Positions 26,001-36,395 of a DNA stretch of 64,000 nucleotides are shown piece by piece (positions within the stretch are counted from its first letter, which is position 1; each line of letters opens with the position of its first letter). The position numbers were made by a program, and so were the translations under genes. The DNA comes from Bolinopsis microptera (lineage: Eukaryota; Ctenophora; Tentaculata; Lobata; Bolinopsidae). Where the stretch lies: positions 8,855,303 to 8,919,302 of the forward strand of contig NC_087075.1 in the NCBI RefSeq assembly GCF_026151205.1, in the 5' to 3' direction. The notes beneath the pieces were generated by a model. The model was given only the letters and a program-made list of their open reading frames with translations. It had not been told where the DNA came from and searched no databases.

Positions 26001-27873
26001 TGATAAGAACTGAACAAGTTTGTACTAGGCGCACCCAAGTGTGCATTATAATATCAGTCTTAACACAATCTGCGGTTACCTACTGATAAAATCTTGGTCG
26101 CTATCACCCAAAAAACGCTCAGATCAAATTTCTTTCTCCATAATATTACCGCATAATTGACCCTCTAATTTATAGGATTCTCCCACAATCATTCCTGGAT
26201 ATGTTCTCCCATAATCACGACAAATTCCCATTAATGAGATTACAACCCATGGAAATCCTGACCAGTAAACTTGGACTACGCTCTAATAACGGTCACGTTT
26301 TAGTGTGATAAAAGAAAAACCGTGACCAGACATCGCATAAAATCATTGGGAAGAAATGTTGCAAATTCACCTCGTGTTTTTTCCTTCCGCTGGAGTTTAG
26401 TAATATTATTTACGTCATCTTATGCAAAACCGAGTTGTCAGCCCTCATTTTCCGACCCTGCACGAAAATTTAATAAGGTAGGTAATAAGGTAATATATTA
26501 TGACGGGGTAACATGGTGGTGTGGTGAATAACATGTATTTAAGAGGGGTGAGTAATATTATAAGTTTAAAAGCAGGCCAATATGTCATAGTAGTAAACCA
26601 GGCTGATAAGTAAATAAGTATCAAGTAATACGTCATGGTACGTGTTACTGGTGCTGGTTTTCCAATTTCTGCAATACTTTCGGGAGATTAATTTTAATTA
26701 AACTATTTCTAAAACCTGTCTATCAGAAATTTTGGCTAATTAAACCGCAGGCGCTGGTTGATTACCACCTGCCTTTTTGGTGATTAGATAACTTAATTTA
26801 CAATTTTCTCTGGATACTTGAAGCATGCGTGCAGTGGTCCGTGGAGATAAATCCTGAACAAACATAGGAAATTGAGTTTCTCTTTGAACTTGTTGCAATC
26901 AAGGTTAACTGATGAGTATTTTGGGCACTAATTCCCTCTTCAAGTTTCAACAATCAAGCTCATCATGTTTATAAATCTAATCTGTAATTACCGGGAATTT
27001 CCACTCCAATGAGAATATTATGATTTTTACTTTCTTCTAGCGGAACTCAAACATATTATACCAATTTCAAAGGAAGGCGCATTCAAATTACCCCATAATT
27101 ATCACCTTTCTTCTCGGAACTTCAGTGCACAGGAAGTGAAGCATTTCAAAACAAACCCTTGAACTCTCAAAGTATATATAGTTCTATCTATCGATTATTC
27201 AAAATTTAAAATGTTTGGTTAAAAAAGTAGACTTATTTTGTCAGACAATCCAGTTTGGATAAGACCTGCAAGTCAGTGTCATCTCATCAAATTACTATAT
27301 CTTGGCACGGCTTCTCGCGCCAATCTGGTGCCGCTTTGGAATGTTTTTTGAGTCTCATAAAATAGTCTTGCGTTTAAAACTCATAAACTGTCGTTTTTTG
27401 CATGCTCTACAGCTCTACCTGTTTGCTGGATGGATGAACTGTGAATGAAACAAGATGAACGCCCATGGCTCGTCTCGCTCGATATATAACCGGGCTAGAT
27501 TTAGGGCTAGTTTTAGGGCTAGTTTAAAGTGTTATGTCTAGTTCTACTGATTGTTAACTGTTATTCCTGCATGTTTTCTGTCTCCAATTGGTCAGATCAT
27601 CCGTAAATATCTCTTGAAACGCCAAAAACAATGCATGAACGATTCCAAAACAATACTAAAACCGTACTCATCATACTTGTAAATACTTGTAACTTCGCAG
27701 ACTGAAGACAACTCAAATCTAAGTATGCTAAGTATGATTAATATAATTCTTTACAGGGATACAACATACATCTGGTGGCTACAGCATTTGAGTGGGTCAT
27801 GGCCCTGGACCTGCTTGCATTCCTCATGACATTCTCACAGGAGCTTCACATTATTCAGCTACAAGTCGTTTTG
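14067..27873 (+). CDS. DRAM/Frag1-family multi-pass membrane protein with alternative exon 6
   Basis: The exons join in phase: 1 (14,067-14,245), 2 (14,676-14,743), 3 (14,904-15,046), 4 (15,930-15,984), 5 (16,864-16,992), one of several exon 6 versions, and 7 (27,757-27,873). The protein has about six membrane helices. Family signatures are PYISDTGTFPPESCVF after TM1, ETNVLAVHVLGAMMAFIGG in TM4, and HLVATAFEWVMALDLLAFLM in TM6. DRAM proteins are lysosomal or plasma-membrane proteins linked to autophagy; the Frag1/Sfk1 relatives act at membranes. The exon 6 versions encode the segment between TM5 and TM6, predicted to face the lumen or outside. Introns range from 160 bp to over 2.5 kb; the exon 6 array spans 10.8 kb. 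A possible last exon lies at 29,902-30,132. Which DRAM paralogue this is cannot be told. Confidence 0.85.
17736..17809 (+). CDS. Alternative exon 6a of the DRAM-family gene
   Basis: The acceptor is AACAG/CG and the donor is AAG/gtgcg. The 74-nt exon (2 + 24 codons) takes the single A left by exon 5 and ends in phase 0, as exon 7 needs. The peptide starts SIANSVWEASPD and ends LLWSSNDK. It encodes the TM5-TM6 loop. It is the nearest version to exon 5 and, on order alone, the ancestral candidate. Confidence 0.8.
21801..21886 (+). CDS. Alternative exon 6b of the DRAM-family gene
   Basis: The acceptor is AAAAG/CT and the donor is AAG/gtcgct, a weaker match to consensus. The 86-nt exon (2 + 28 codons) is in the required phase. 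It encodes IGVSAWSLALWEPS and ends YQTWSSDDK. The closing WSSDDK parallels WSSNDK of exon 6a. It is the longest of the set by three to five codons. Confidence 0.7.
23282..23352 (+). CDS. Alternative exon 6c of the DRAM-family gene
   Basis: The acceptor is TATAG/CA and the donor is GAC/gtaagt, a strong site. The 71-nt exon (2 + 23 codons) keeps the phase. It encodes IGMWHLQHQYDH and ends PQLWSKNDD. It has the same length as exon 6d and about 10 of 23 identical residues, plus a shared nucleotide run CCTCAGCTCTGGA, so these two are the most recent duplicates. Confidence 0.8.
24291..24361 (+). CDS. Alternative exon 6d of the DRAM-family gene
   Basis: The acceptor is a tandem AAGAAG, so the exon may begin at 24,288 or 24,291. 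Both keep the frame and differ by one residue. The donor is AAG/gttagt. The 71-nt version encodes FELWYSEHLNDD and ends PQLWNKNDK, aligning without gaps to exon 6c. Confidence 0.8.
25044..25120 (+). CDS. Alternative exon 6e of the DRAM-family gene
   Basis: The acceptor is GACAG/CT and the donor is AAG/gtacct. The 77-nt exon (2 + 25 codons) keeps the phase. It encodes SCVAWYQWVPFDPD and ends KLWNERDK. The LWN.RDK ending matches exons 6c and 6d. Confidence 0.78.
25206..25354. mobile_element. Short MITE with hAT-like CAGGG termini
   Basis: The ends read CAGGGCCAAAAGGAAATCGC on the left and the matching CAGGGACAGAAGGATTTCGC on the opposite strand, about 80 % alike. The element is 149 bp with further internal inverted pieces around TCGCGATTTTT. 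CAGGG ends suggest a hAT-type non-autonomous element. The expected 8-bp duplication is not clear. It lies 86 bp past exon 6e, within the gene's intron. Confidence 0.6.
26401..26477 (+). CDS. Possible further alternative exon 6f (weak)
   Basis: An open stretch between TTTAG and a strong GTAGGT donor has the right phase at both ends (2 + 25 codons) and ends KFNK. It lacks the conserved tryptophan four or five residues before the end, and its composition does not resemble the other versions. A chance phase match is possible. Confidence 0.3.
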
Positions 27874-29355
27874 GTAAGTTAATATTTTGAAACTTTGATT
27901 TGGAAAAATTATAAAGTTCCTTTTTGTACGGCAATAACCTGTTTTATAACTGTCTTCTGTTTGGTTTAAACAATCATTGCTGTATAATTTGGGTCTTATT
28001 CGGGTCTTATTGTCCTATTTTTCTAACTTTTACATTATACATAGTTTAGTAAACTTATAACTAGATAGCGTTAAAAACACCACAGAGTTAAAATGTAATA
28101 ATTCTCCCAAATAATAATATGTTAACATATCACAGCACATAAAAGACGGTCTAGACAGGACAATCTCACCACTTTTAGTGTCCATCTTAACAAAGAAAAG
28201 TTATTATTTATCGTTTAAAGAAAACAAATTGATTGATTGTCATGACAGATTAGGAGAAACTCAACCGGAGAAAATTACCACCAGTTAAATAACTAGAGCA
28301 TTTGTCAGAGTCCTACGGGTAAGATTTGTTTGAGGGGCGTTTTGAAGGTTTTACTCAGTAAGCTAATACATGTGGTGATGTTGTGGGCGGTGGTACACTC
28401 AATTAAAATGAATTAATTAACAATGAATGGAACAATATCGGTCATTTATTTTAGAAATTAATCTGGACAGCAATGTTATTTTAGTGGACACACAAACGTG
28501 TATTGCCTCCCTATCTGATATATGTAGTATGTAATATGTAGTTATTTATGTGGGGATGGGTGCCAACAATTAGGTCCCATGCCACCACCTAGGAGAACCT
28601 CGAGTATGATAACGTGCAAACAGGAAATTGTAAATAATAATAATATTCGTTTTATTATGGCTTCTTGTCTGCTGGAAACGTTTTAAGTGCTAGTGAGCAC
28701 TTACCATTTATTATTTACCCTCCAAACGTTGGCACTGCAGCCCTGCAGGCCTTGAGAATAATAATCAAAACCATGCCAAAGTCACGCACATACCAATTTC
28801 ATCAAAAGAATCCCCGAAAATAGCATATGGCCTCGTCTAAATGAATCTGATTTTAATTTCACCCGCAACTGGTATTTTTAGCAGGAATAATTTCAGACAT
28901 CTTACCCAACTAGGCCAGACTGACCTACATTTTTAGCTCTTTGAAAACTGTTTTTAGTCGTTTGTTCCACAGTTGGATAAGGAGAGCATGTGATTAACCC
29001 CTTTCAATAAATCAAGGCTAGTTTAAACGAGGAATTATACCAGCAGCAGTTTACATGGGATTAAAATCGTAAAATGACATCAATAGTCTATATATAATAT
29101 ATTCATCTTCCATTTAATTTGTTTTAGGAGCAACTTTCGTGATTTATGGCTCAGCGTAAGAAGAAACCATGGTATCTTTTCAAAAACTCCCGCCTAAAAT
29201 TCCTAGCTGATCCTGTTTTAAAAGCAAACTATGAGCAACTCTAGATTATCCTAATTTTACTGCCGGAATGTGTCGATGGCAGAACGTCGGCAAAGCTGCA
29301 ACAGAGCGGCGGCAGTACTCCGCCAGTACTACGGCAGAACTGAGACTGTACTAGC

Positions 29356-29451
29356 GTGCAATACTGCCAGCGTTCTGCCGTGCAATACTGCCAGCGTTCT
29401 GCCGTGCAATACTGCCAGCGTTCTGCCGTGCAATACTGCCAGCGTTCTGCC
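29356..29451. repeat. 24-bp tandem repeat, four copies
   Basis: The unit is GTGCAATACTGCCAGCGTTC followed by TGCC, repeated four times without change. Because the unit is a multiple of three, open frames appear on both strands, but no gene is implied. Confidence 0.9.
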
Positions 29452-29901
29452 GACGACCAAAAGACGACCAAGCTGACACCACCAAATTACCCTTTCTAAT
29501 TCTGTAAGATGGACCCGTCAAAACCATTTGCTTCTAAGATATACCCATCAAATCCGTTTGTTCCTATGTTAGATACATACTAATACAAACTCCCAGAATA
29601 GTTGTAACTCCCAGAATAGCAACAATTCCCAACTAATTTCACTGCTAGAACATGCCTCTATATACTGTCACCCCACTAAATTACCCATACCGTGGATCTG
29701 TCAAACTCCGCAAGCAACTGACACATGTTGATTACAGAGTCGTCTCACCGAGTTTACTACGGGATCCCAGGACTACCAGAGGAGCTTACTCAAGCAGATA
29801 ATATTGTAAAGCAGATACATGTCAAGTTACAGTATTGTCACGTGATAAGTTACAATATTATCACGTGACAACTGAACTAACAACTGGATAAAAGAATACA
29901 G

Positions 29902-30132
29902 CTTACAAGCACCATGATGCCGAGCACCGCCGCTGCCGCCAAGCGACACAAGGGTACACTCCACCACAACTCATGCCTGATTCGGACTCCAAATCCACGA
30001 AGAGAGTTCTATGTGATTCACGAGAACTGGACTATTATTGACAATTCGGGCTTTTCTGAGAGAGACTACAACTTAGAGACTAGAAAACTGAGCCCATATG
30101 AGAAAGTTGTGTTAGGAGCTAGGATCTACTAA
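29902..30132 (+). CDS. Candidate last exon of the DRAM-family gene
   Basis: After exon 7 (phase 0), an in-phase acceptor ATACAG/CTT opens a frame of 76 codons to TAA at 30,130-30,132. An AG eight bases downstream would instead give about 42 codons in another frame, ending near 30,036. Neither tail resembles a vertebrate DRAM C-terminus in an obvious way. The frame could also be a chance ORF starting at the ATG at 29,914. If the exon is wrong, reading past the exon 7 donor would end the protein after two more residues. Confidence 0.35.
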   Translation, partial: LTSTMMPSTAAAAKRHKGTLHHNSCLIRTPNPRREFYVIHENWTIIDNSGFSERDYNLETRKLSPYEKVVLGARIY

Positions 30133-33100
30133 TTGATGCATGATTGATCAATGAACTGTTAATTTATTTTCATTTTAATGTTTTAATTCTATTATAATAT
30201 TATGATACGCTTTTTTATAAAATTCATTTCGAGTGTTTTTGTTGGTTATCCTAACATAATTTCTGATCTCGTCGTAATCCAACTCTTAAATTGAAATGGA
30301 AACTGGAAAACATATTTTGGGTTCTCTCCAAGTGTTCAAATGACGCTTATAAACAAAAGTTCATATACCGGAAAGTACCGTCCGCGTCATCGTGCCCTAC
30401 GCCCTCGTGCCATACTCATCCGCCATAGTGTCCACCGCACTTGTGTCATCCGCCCTTGTGTCCTGGTATCTGTTTAAATTTCATAATATCACAAGATTAG
30501 TACCATTAAATACCAGTTGCTACTAGGGAAACTGATTACAAGTCAATTCCATTCCATCACTATACACGTACACTCGCAGAATTCCATTGTCTGCCATAAT
30601 GAGAAGAAATGTCAGTCAGGTTTCCAGAAACTGTTGGTCGGGGTGCGCAGTTGTTAGGATCAAACCTTATTACTGGGACTAGTACCGGAATATGTGAGAC
30701 AATCTGACAAGGCAGCTCTTCGACAGGCCTTTGTATCTCGCTGGTGAAGGCTGTAACTGGTGACTGGTGTTACGGTTTTAACCGAGACGCAGTCTACCAG
30801 TTTAAAAGCTCCGAACGTGTAAACTGTGAAAAGTGTGAATTTATCCGTTCTTAATTTTTACTTTTATGTAATTTGTTTTCAATCATTCGCCCCTGAATTC
30901 AAAGTATAGATAGACATGACTGTGTCTTCAGTCTTTGATTCGGGATTTTCTGTGAAGTCTGTGAGTATTCATACTGGTGTTTATTAAAGTATTGTACGAT
31001 TTTGTCTTACAATCGTAACTGGCTCTGATTGGATCTTATCTCACAGGATCCAATGGTATAACCGTCTAATATAAAACATTTTCGTTTCAAGTCTCAACCT
31101 GGTCAATCATGAAAACCTGTGTATTAAGCAGGGATGTCGAGAGTTTTCTGCTTGAAAGCAGAGCCGTAGCCAAAATATACCTTGCAGGGCTTCATTTAAG
31201 GAGTAAGCCACCAAAATCTGGGACCTTTACACTGTTTTAAGTGCCTGTGGAGATTAGGCAGGACACCGGCAATTCTTTAGGAAATCCAGGTTTTAGGAAC
31301 GGAATTTGGCAATGAAAGTTTATCATTAAAATGAAATATTCAATAAGAAAAGTAGACATGGATTTTAGAACTCTGTCAGCAGCCAGTAACATGAACTGAC
31401 AGTGTCCTTAGAGTAGAGGAGCACACCGGCTCAAGTAAAGGCTCTCAAGTAAAGGCTCTTTAGAATATTTTACATTAAATACGACTTGTGGGAAAGTGCT
31501 ACATGTGTATTACTATTTAGAATCTAATCGATCTTAGGTCTAACATTAACATAGTTTTTACAGACCTTAGAAAGTATGTTATTTAGAAAAGGAAATATGG
31601 TGGACTTAATAATTTTTAGTAGGCTATATCGGTTACAATATATTTCGTAGACATGGTTAATGATGGTGAAGAAAGCCATTATAATGAACACAGAAATGTA
31701 CAGACATTCATGAAATCGATACGATAATCAGATAATCGAATGACAGGCCAAGAAGAATTTTATTGAAAAAATGACCCATTGTTAGACATTGAGAGCTGCC
31801 CTAAAAATGAATCTCCAGAAAACCCGGAAAATTACTCTGCTGCTCTGTTTTGGGAGATCAGTGGATATGAATATCACATTTAAAGATAATTATACGTCTC
31901 TATTTCCTACCACAATTTCTAAAAAACTTCCGATATCTAATTATCTGGAACCTTTACCCCACCCTTTACCTTACCACCGATCTGATTAAAATATTGAGAT
32001 GAAAATGTCCATAATTTGTTCTGAAATTTACTGAGGGGAATTAGGCAAGATTCGGTATTTTTTCCCTGGATGTCTAATGAATTTGAGTTCCTTCGGTTCA
32101 TTTTGATGTCTACTGTCTACTTGAATATTTCTTATCACTTTTTTCCGGTTCAAAAATTCAAAATTTGTCGCGTACACCTTGTCGGCGGATCCATGATCTC
32201 CACATGATCCGAGTTTTAAGATTTTCAAATTCAAAAAGGGATTTGTAAATTTATGCACTCGCTTGAGTGGTCTCATGATTGCAATTTAATGCTTGTGATA
32301 ACGTTAACATCAATTTTAAAGACACCAAGGATAATTCATGTCAGATGGAATGTAAAGTTTTAAAGTCCCAAAATTTAAACAGAAACGTTCGCAAAATTTT
32401 AGGTAATAAATGTGATTTTCTCGTTTTCCATGTATTTATTTTCATAAACCGATATGAATTTCGGATAAACGTTGAAAGCTACTCTCGTAGGTGCGAAATC
32501 GATGTTTTGGTGGCTACGTAAGTTTACTATTCGCACCTTTTGAACTCCAGAAAATAACAATTTTCACATGTTTATTTTCTCAAGTTTAAGGTGTAAAAAT
32601 TGCAGATCGGTTTCCATCGTACCATGACTACTGGTCAGAAGTAAGAATCCTGTTTACAAAGAAAGAATATGGTTAAACTTGAGGAAACAATTCCCAGGCA
32701 TATAATCCTTGAATAACCAAAGGTGTAAAAGTCTAGATTATAAATATAAAGGTGTAAAAGTCTAAGATCGGTTATTATTTACAGGTATATAAATAAAATC
32801 ATCTCATACAGTTATCTCATGGTACTTAAATTCTTAAAGACAATTTCCTCCTTCATTCCATGCACACATAGAAATCCAACATACAGAAAAGCTAGCCCCA
32901 AATTGTGAGCTACCCCTTTCTCTTTTCGAAGACCCATTTTTAGCTTGACCGTTCCGTAGGTCACCGTAAATCACTTAAGTTCATGTAATTCGATGTTTAC
33001 ATTATATTTATCCGTAATAATGTTGAGGTATAGTGAGTTTATACTACTGAAAATTGATAGAGGTATCTTTGGCGGCAAAGTTGAGCACTTCATTTGTCAA

Positions 33101-33739
33101 TTTTCTTGGCAAAAGGGAACTACCATTGAATTCTATCTTCCATTCTATGTACCCTCATTATTAGTTATTATATTGGGACAAAGCATAATGAAATAGTAGT
33201 TTTTCATTCTCCGCCCAGGTATTTATTTCAAACGTGACAAAAACTGGGATGTTCAACTGAAAGGGAAGTCGAAACCAGTTAAAAGGGAAACATATGGGTC
33301 CAGATTGTCTACAAATAAATTCTCACGATCCATTTCATGAAATCGATATGAGTCTACGTTTAAGCTCATAATAGGAGGCTTGTGGTAACCTGTAAAGTGT
33401 TGTTTTGGCGACAAATCACGAAACATTAAAACTTGCATGGCTTTAATCTCTTCAATATTATGTCTAGATAAAATACGTACAGAACTAATCGAATTCGATA
33501 GTCAGTTCCAGCATTATATGTATAATCAAAAATAATGGGTCGTGGAAATAAAAGTTTTATTACCAAACTTTTCATCATTTGAACGGTGTTCAGTCTAACA
33601 CTTGAAATTCTATTAGCCTATACCAGAGGAAGCACTGATTCTATTCAGACCTGGTCTATACCCATCTTGTACTCACCATATCTGATTGAATTATCAAAAC
33701 CAAACTAACACCTCTTTGTGCTGAGCCACAGTTCACACT

Positions 33740-33781
33740 TACATGTACGTCTAGTGTATTTATACACTAGACGTACATGTA
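33740..33781. repeat. Perfect palindrome with 20-bp arms
   Basis: TACATGTACGTCTAGTGTAT is followed by a TT spacer and then its exact complement. It can form a stable hairpin. No flanking repeat shows what it belongs to. Confidence 0.9.
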
Positions 33782-36236
33782 GTTATAACTATATGAGTTG
33801 GTCAGATTGTGTTGGATACAACAAACAGCTAGTCTAACAGCCATGTAGATTGGAGACGGTTGACGGTATTAGATAGATAGAGGGCTTCGGTCTAACAAGA
33901 CTATCATTTTTGTTAAAAACAAGGATTATCATAATTTATTTGCATATAGATGGTGCTAACAGGAATCCACCAGGACCCTTTCTGCGAAATTGTCCTTAAA
34001 TCTATCCCCAGCTTTTTAAGATTTTTGTTTGTGGTTTTAGGAGCTATAGGTTTTAACAGGACTTAACCACACAAACGGAAGCTTCAAGATCTAATGTAAA
34101 CACAGCAATGATTATATCGATTGTTATGGTCATTTGGCTGAGTTCTGGGTTGTTGGAGGGGTTATTTTAAAATCCATGCAGACTCTTTACAGACAATCCT
34201 TTTTTTTCATTGTTAAAAACTAAAAAGTTCGTCTTCTTTTTAAGACTGAACGTCTGCTGGAATCGGAAACCACATCCTGAAAACATGAAATGCTTTTAGG
34301 TTTGCCTGTTTGTGGATATTTAATACTTAAAATTCGTTTAAATGATCCAAGTCATACTGTCATAGCTCAATTTAAACTCGAAAGACTGGAGACTGTGGTT
34401 AAGCAGCTGTTATTAGATTTGATAGAACATAATTTGAAACCAGTTATAAAATTTTCAAAGCTTAATGCAATAACAATTTGAGTCACGTTTGAAAAAGGGA
34501 ATCGTTTATCATAGTCGTACTTTCCAAGTTATACCTGATCGAAAACAACTTTTATTTAACGTGACCGGCCATTCAAGCTCCAAGATTCATTTTTCCACGG
34601 TTTAATTAGCTCAATACAGCCATCTCAGTAAAAATATAAAGATCAGGATTCATTCCTTGTATACAAGGAAGCTCATATAATCTGATATAAGCTGATATAA
34701 TCTACCAGCTGATGACTTTGGTTGAGTCCTGTATTCAGAACTTGGTGATCCGTTCTGGGTTGATCATCAGTCACCATAGATGGAGAAATTCAGGAGAATC
34801 GCACTAGTAACTCGGCTCAGATCTGTCATTTATTACGGTGCCTTCCAGCACACAATTTTCAATTGGCCTCATGGGGTCATGATTCTGTCCTGTCAGATTT
34901 ACAATTTAGTTCTAGTATTCCAGATCTATTTCAGGGCTGAATCAGTGGTCTTTGATCGGTTCTTACTCGTCTGGAATCTTAAAATGTGAATGATTTCCAG
35001 GAAAACAAAAGAGATGTTTTTGCGGCAAAAAAGTTGGTACCGGCAAATGAATACATTTTTACCCCTGGAATTAAGCAAAATTATAGACTTCTGACTGTCA
35101 TTCATTACATTAAAGTATTGATTAAGAATAATGACATATGTGGATCTACAACTCTATCAACAGTAACCGACTGAACTTCAATCGATTTTACGATTGTATA
35201 ATCAGGTTATCCCAAGTCGTTCGTTACTTAGTAATCATTTAAAGTACTGCTATCAGCAAGTAACCTATTTACCCGTCCTCACCGAAACCTTCCACCAACT
35301 TGGAAAACCCCGACCCTCCCTGTCACAACCATTCTCCGAGATTCTGTAATACTTAAACTTAAGCTGATAATTGAGAAGATCATCAATTGAGGGCTGTAAT
35401 CAGTAGATCTACCCACATACCTGTATTGTACCTGATAATTTTGTAAGTATAATCCCTTAAATTATCGGCAAAAATGTGTGCAGGGTGCAGCACCGTTCTA
35501 AAATTAACGGCACCTCCCAAAAATTCTAAATTGTCATCTCGCACCAGCCGCTGTTCGACAGCTGGGCTTACTGAGCAAGTTCCGGCATCATTCCGGCATC
35601 ATTCAGCATATTCTTGTATCATTCACTCGCGAGCCGTGACTGTCCTGTCTTGACACAATCGCCTCAACACCAATCCATTATCACCTGCAGATGGCACTTG
35701 ATAATTACCCAATTAATTAACCAATTATATAATTACCAGGTACGGCACCCCCTGTGCAGCATATTATCAAGTCCAGCAGTCTCTGCTAACTCCCAACATA
35801 CCACTCAAGACGTCCTTCTTGATACAGATAATGAATTGTGTGAGTCATGATGAGTGATGATTATTGTTGTTATATCTAGACTATCTAATATAATGTATTG
35901 TGTAATGTGTATTGTGATGAGTGATGATTAAAGTGTTAAGCACTTCGCCACAGTGTTTTTCACAGTTCAGTAAGTAGCGTTGTTATCATTATTGTCAGCT
36001 TACTTGACGAATAACCATATTTCTGCTATCTTGAAATTTTAAGAAATCATTGCATCATTTCCCACTGGTTTCTGGTCATTGACAAACTAATCGGTATAAA
36101 AAGTAATTTTTCGTCCTTCTAGAATCTAGATAAGAGAACTTAATAAAATTTTAAATCGTCAAGTAATATGACAATAAAATGCCTTGTCGAGTGTCTGTAT
36201 TTAATGTCAACAAATAGATGAAATAAATAAATAAAA

Positions 36237-36395
36237 GTAACCATGGAGATTGGACGGAACTTACCATGGAGAGGGTACGACGTATAAATTTATTTTGACA
36301 CGTGCTAGTGATTATCCAATCGGATCACTGCTACAAGCTGATTCACTGTCACGTGTCCAAATAAACTCACGCCCCTTCCCAATCCCCATGGTTAC
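36237..36395. mobile_element. 159-bp MITE with GTAACCATGG termini
   Basis: The ends are GTAACCATGGAGATTGG on the left and GTAACCATGGGGATTGG on the opposite strand at the right. The inner parts also pair (TTTGACACGTG with TGGACACGTGA), so nearly the whole length folds back. No clear target duplication is seen, and no protein is encoded. Confidence 0.65.

Noticed and set aside
29241-29476. Overlapping frames on both strands over the 24-bp repeat
   Set aside because: The open frames result from a repeat unit divisible by three; no start context or family.
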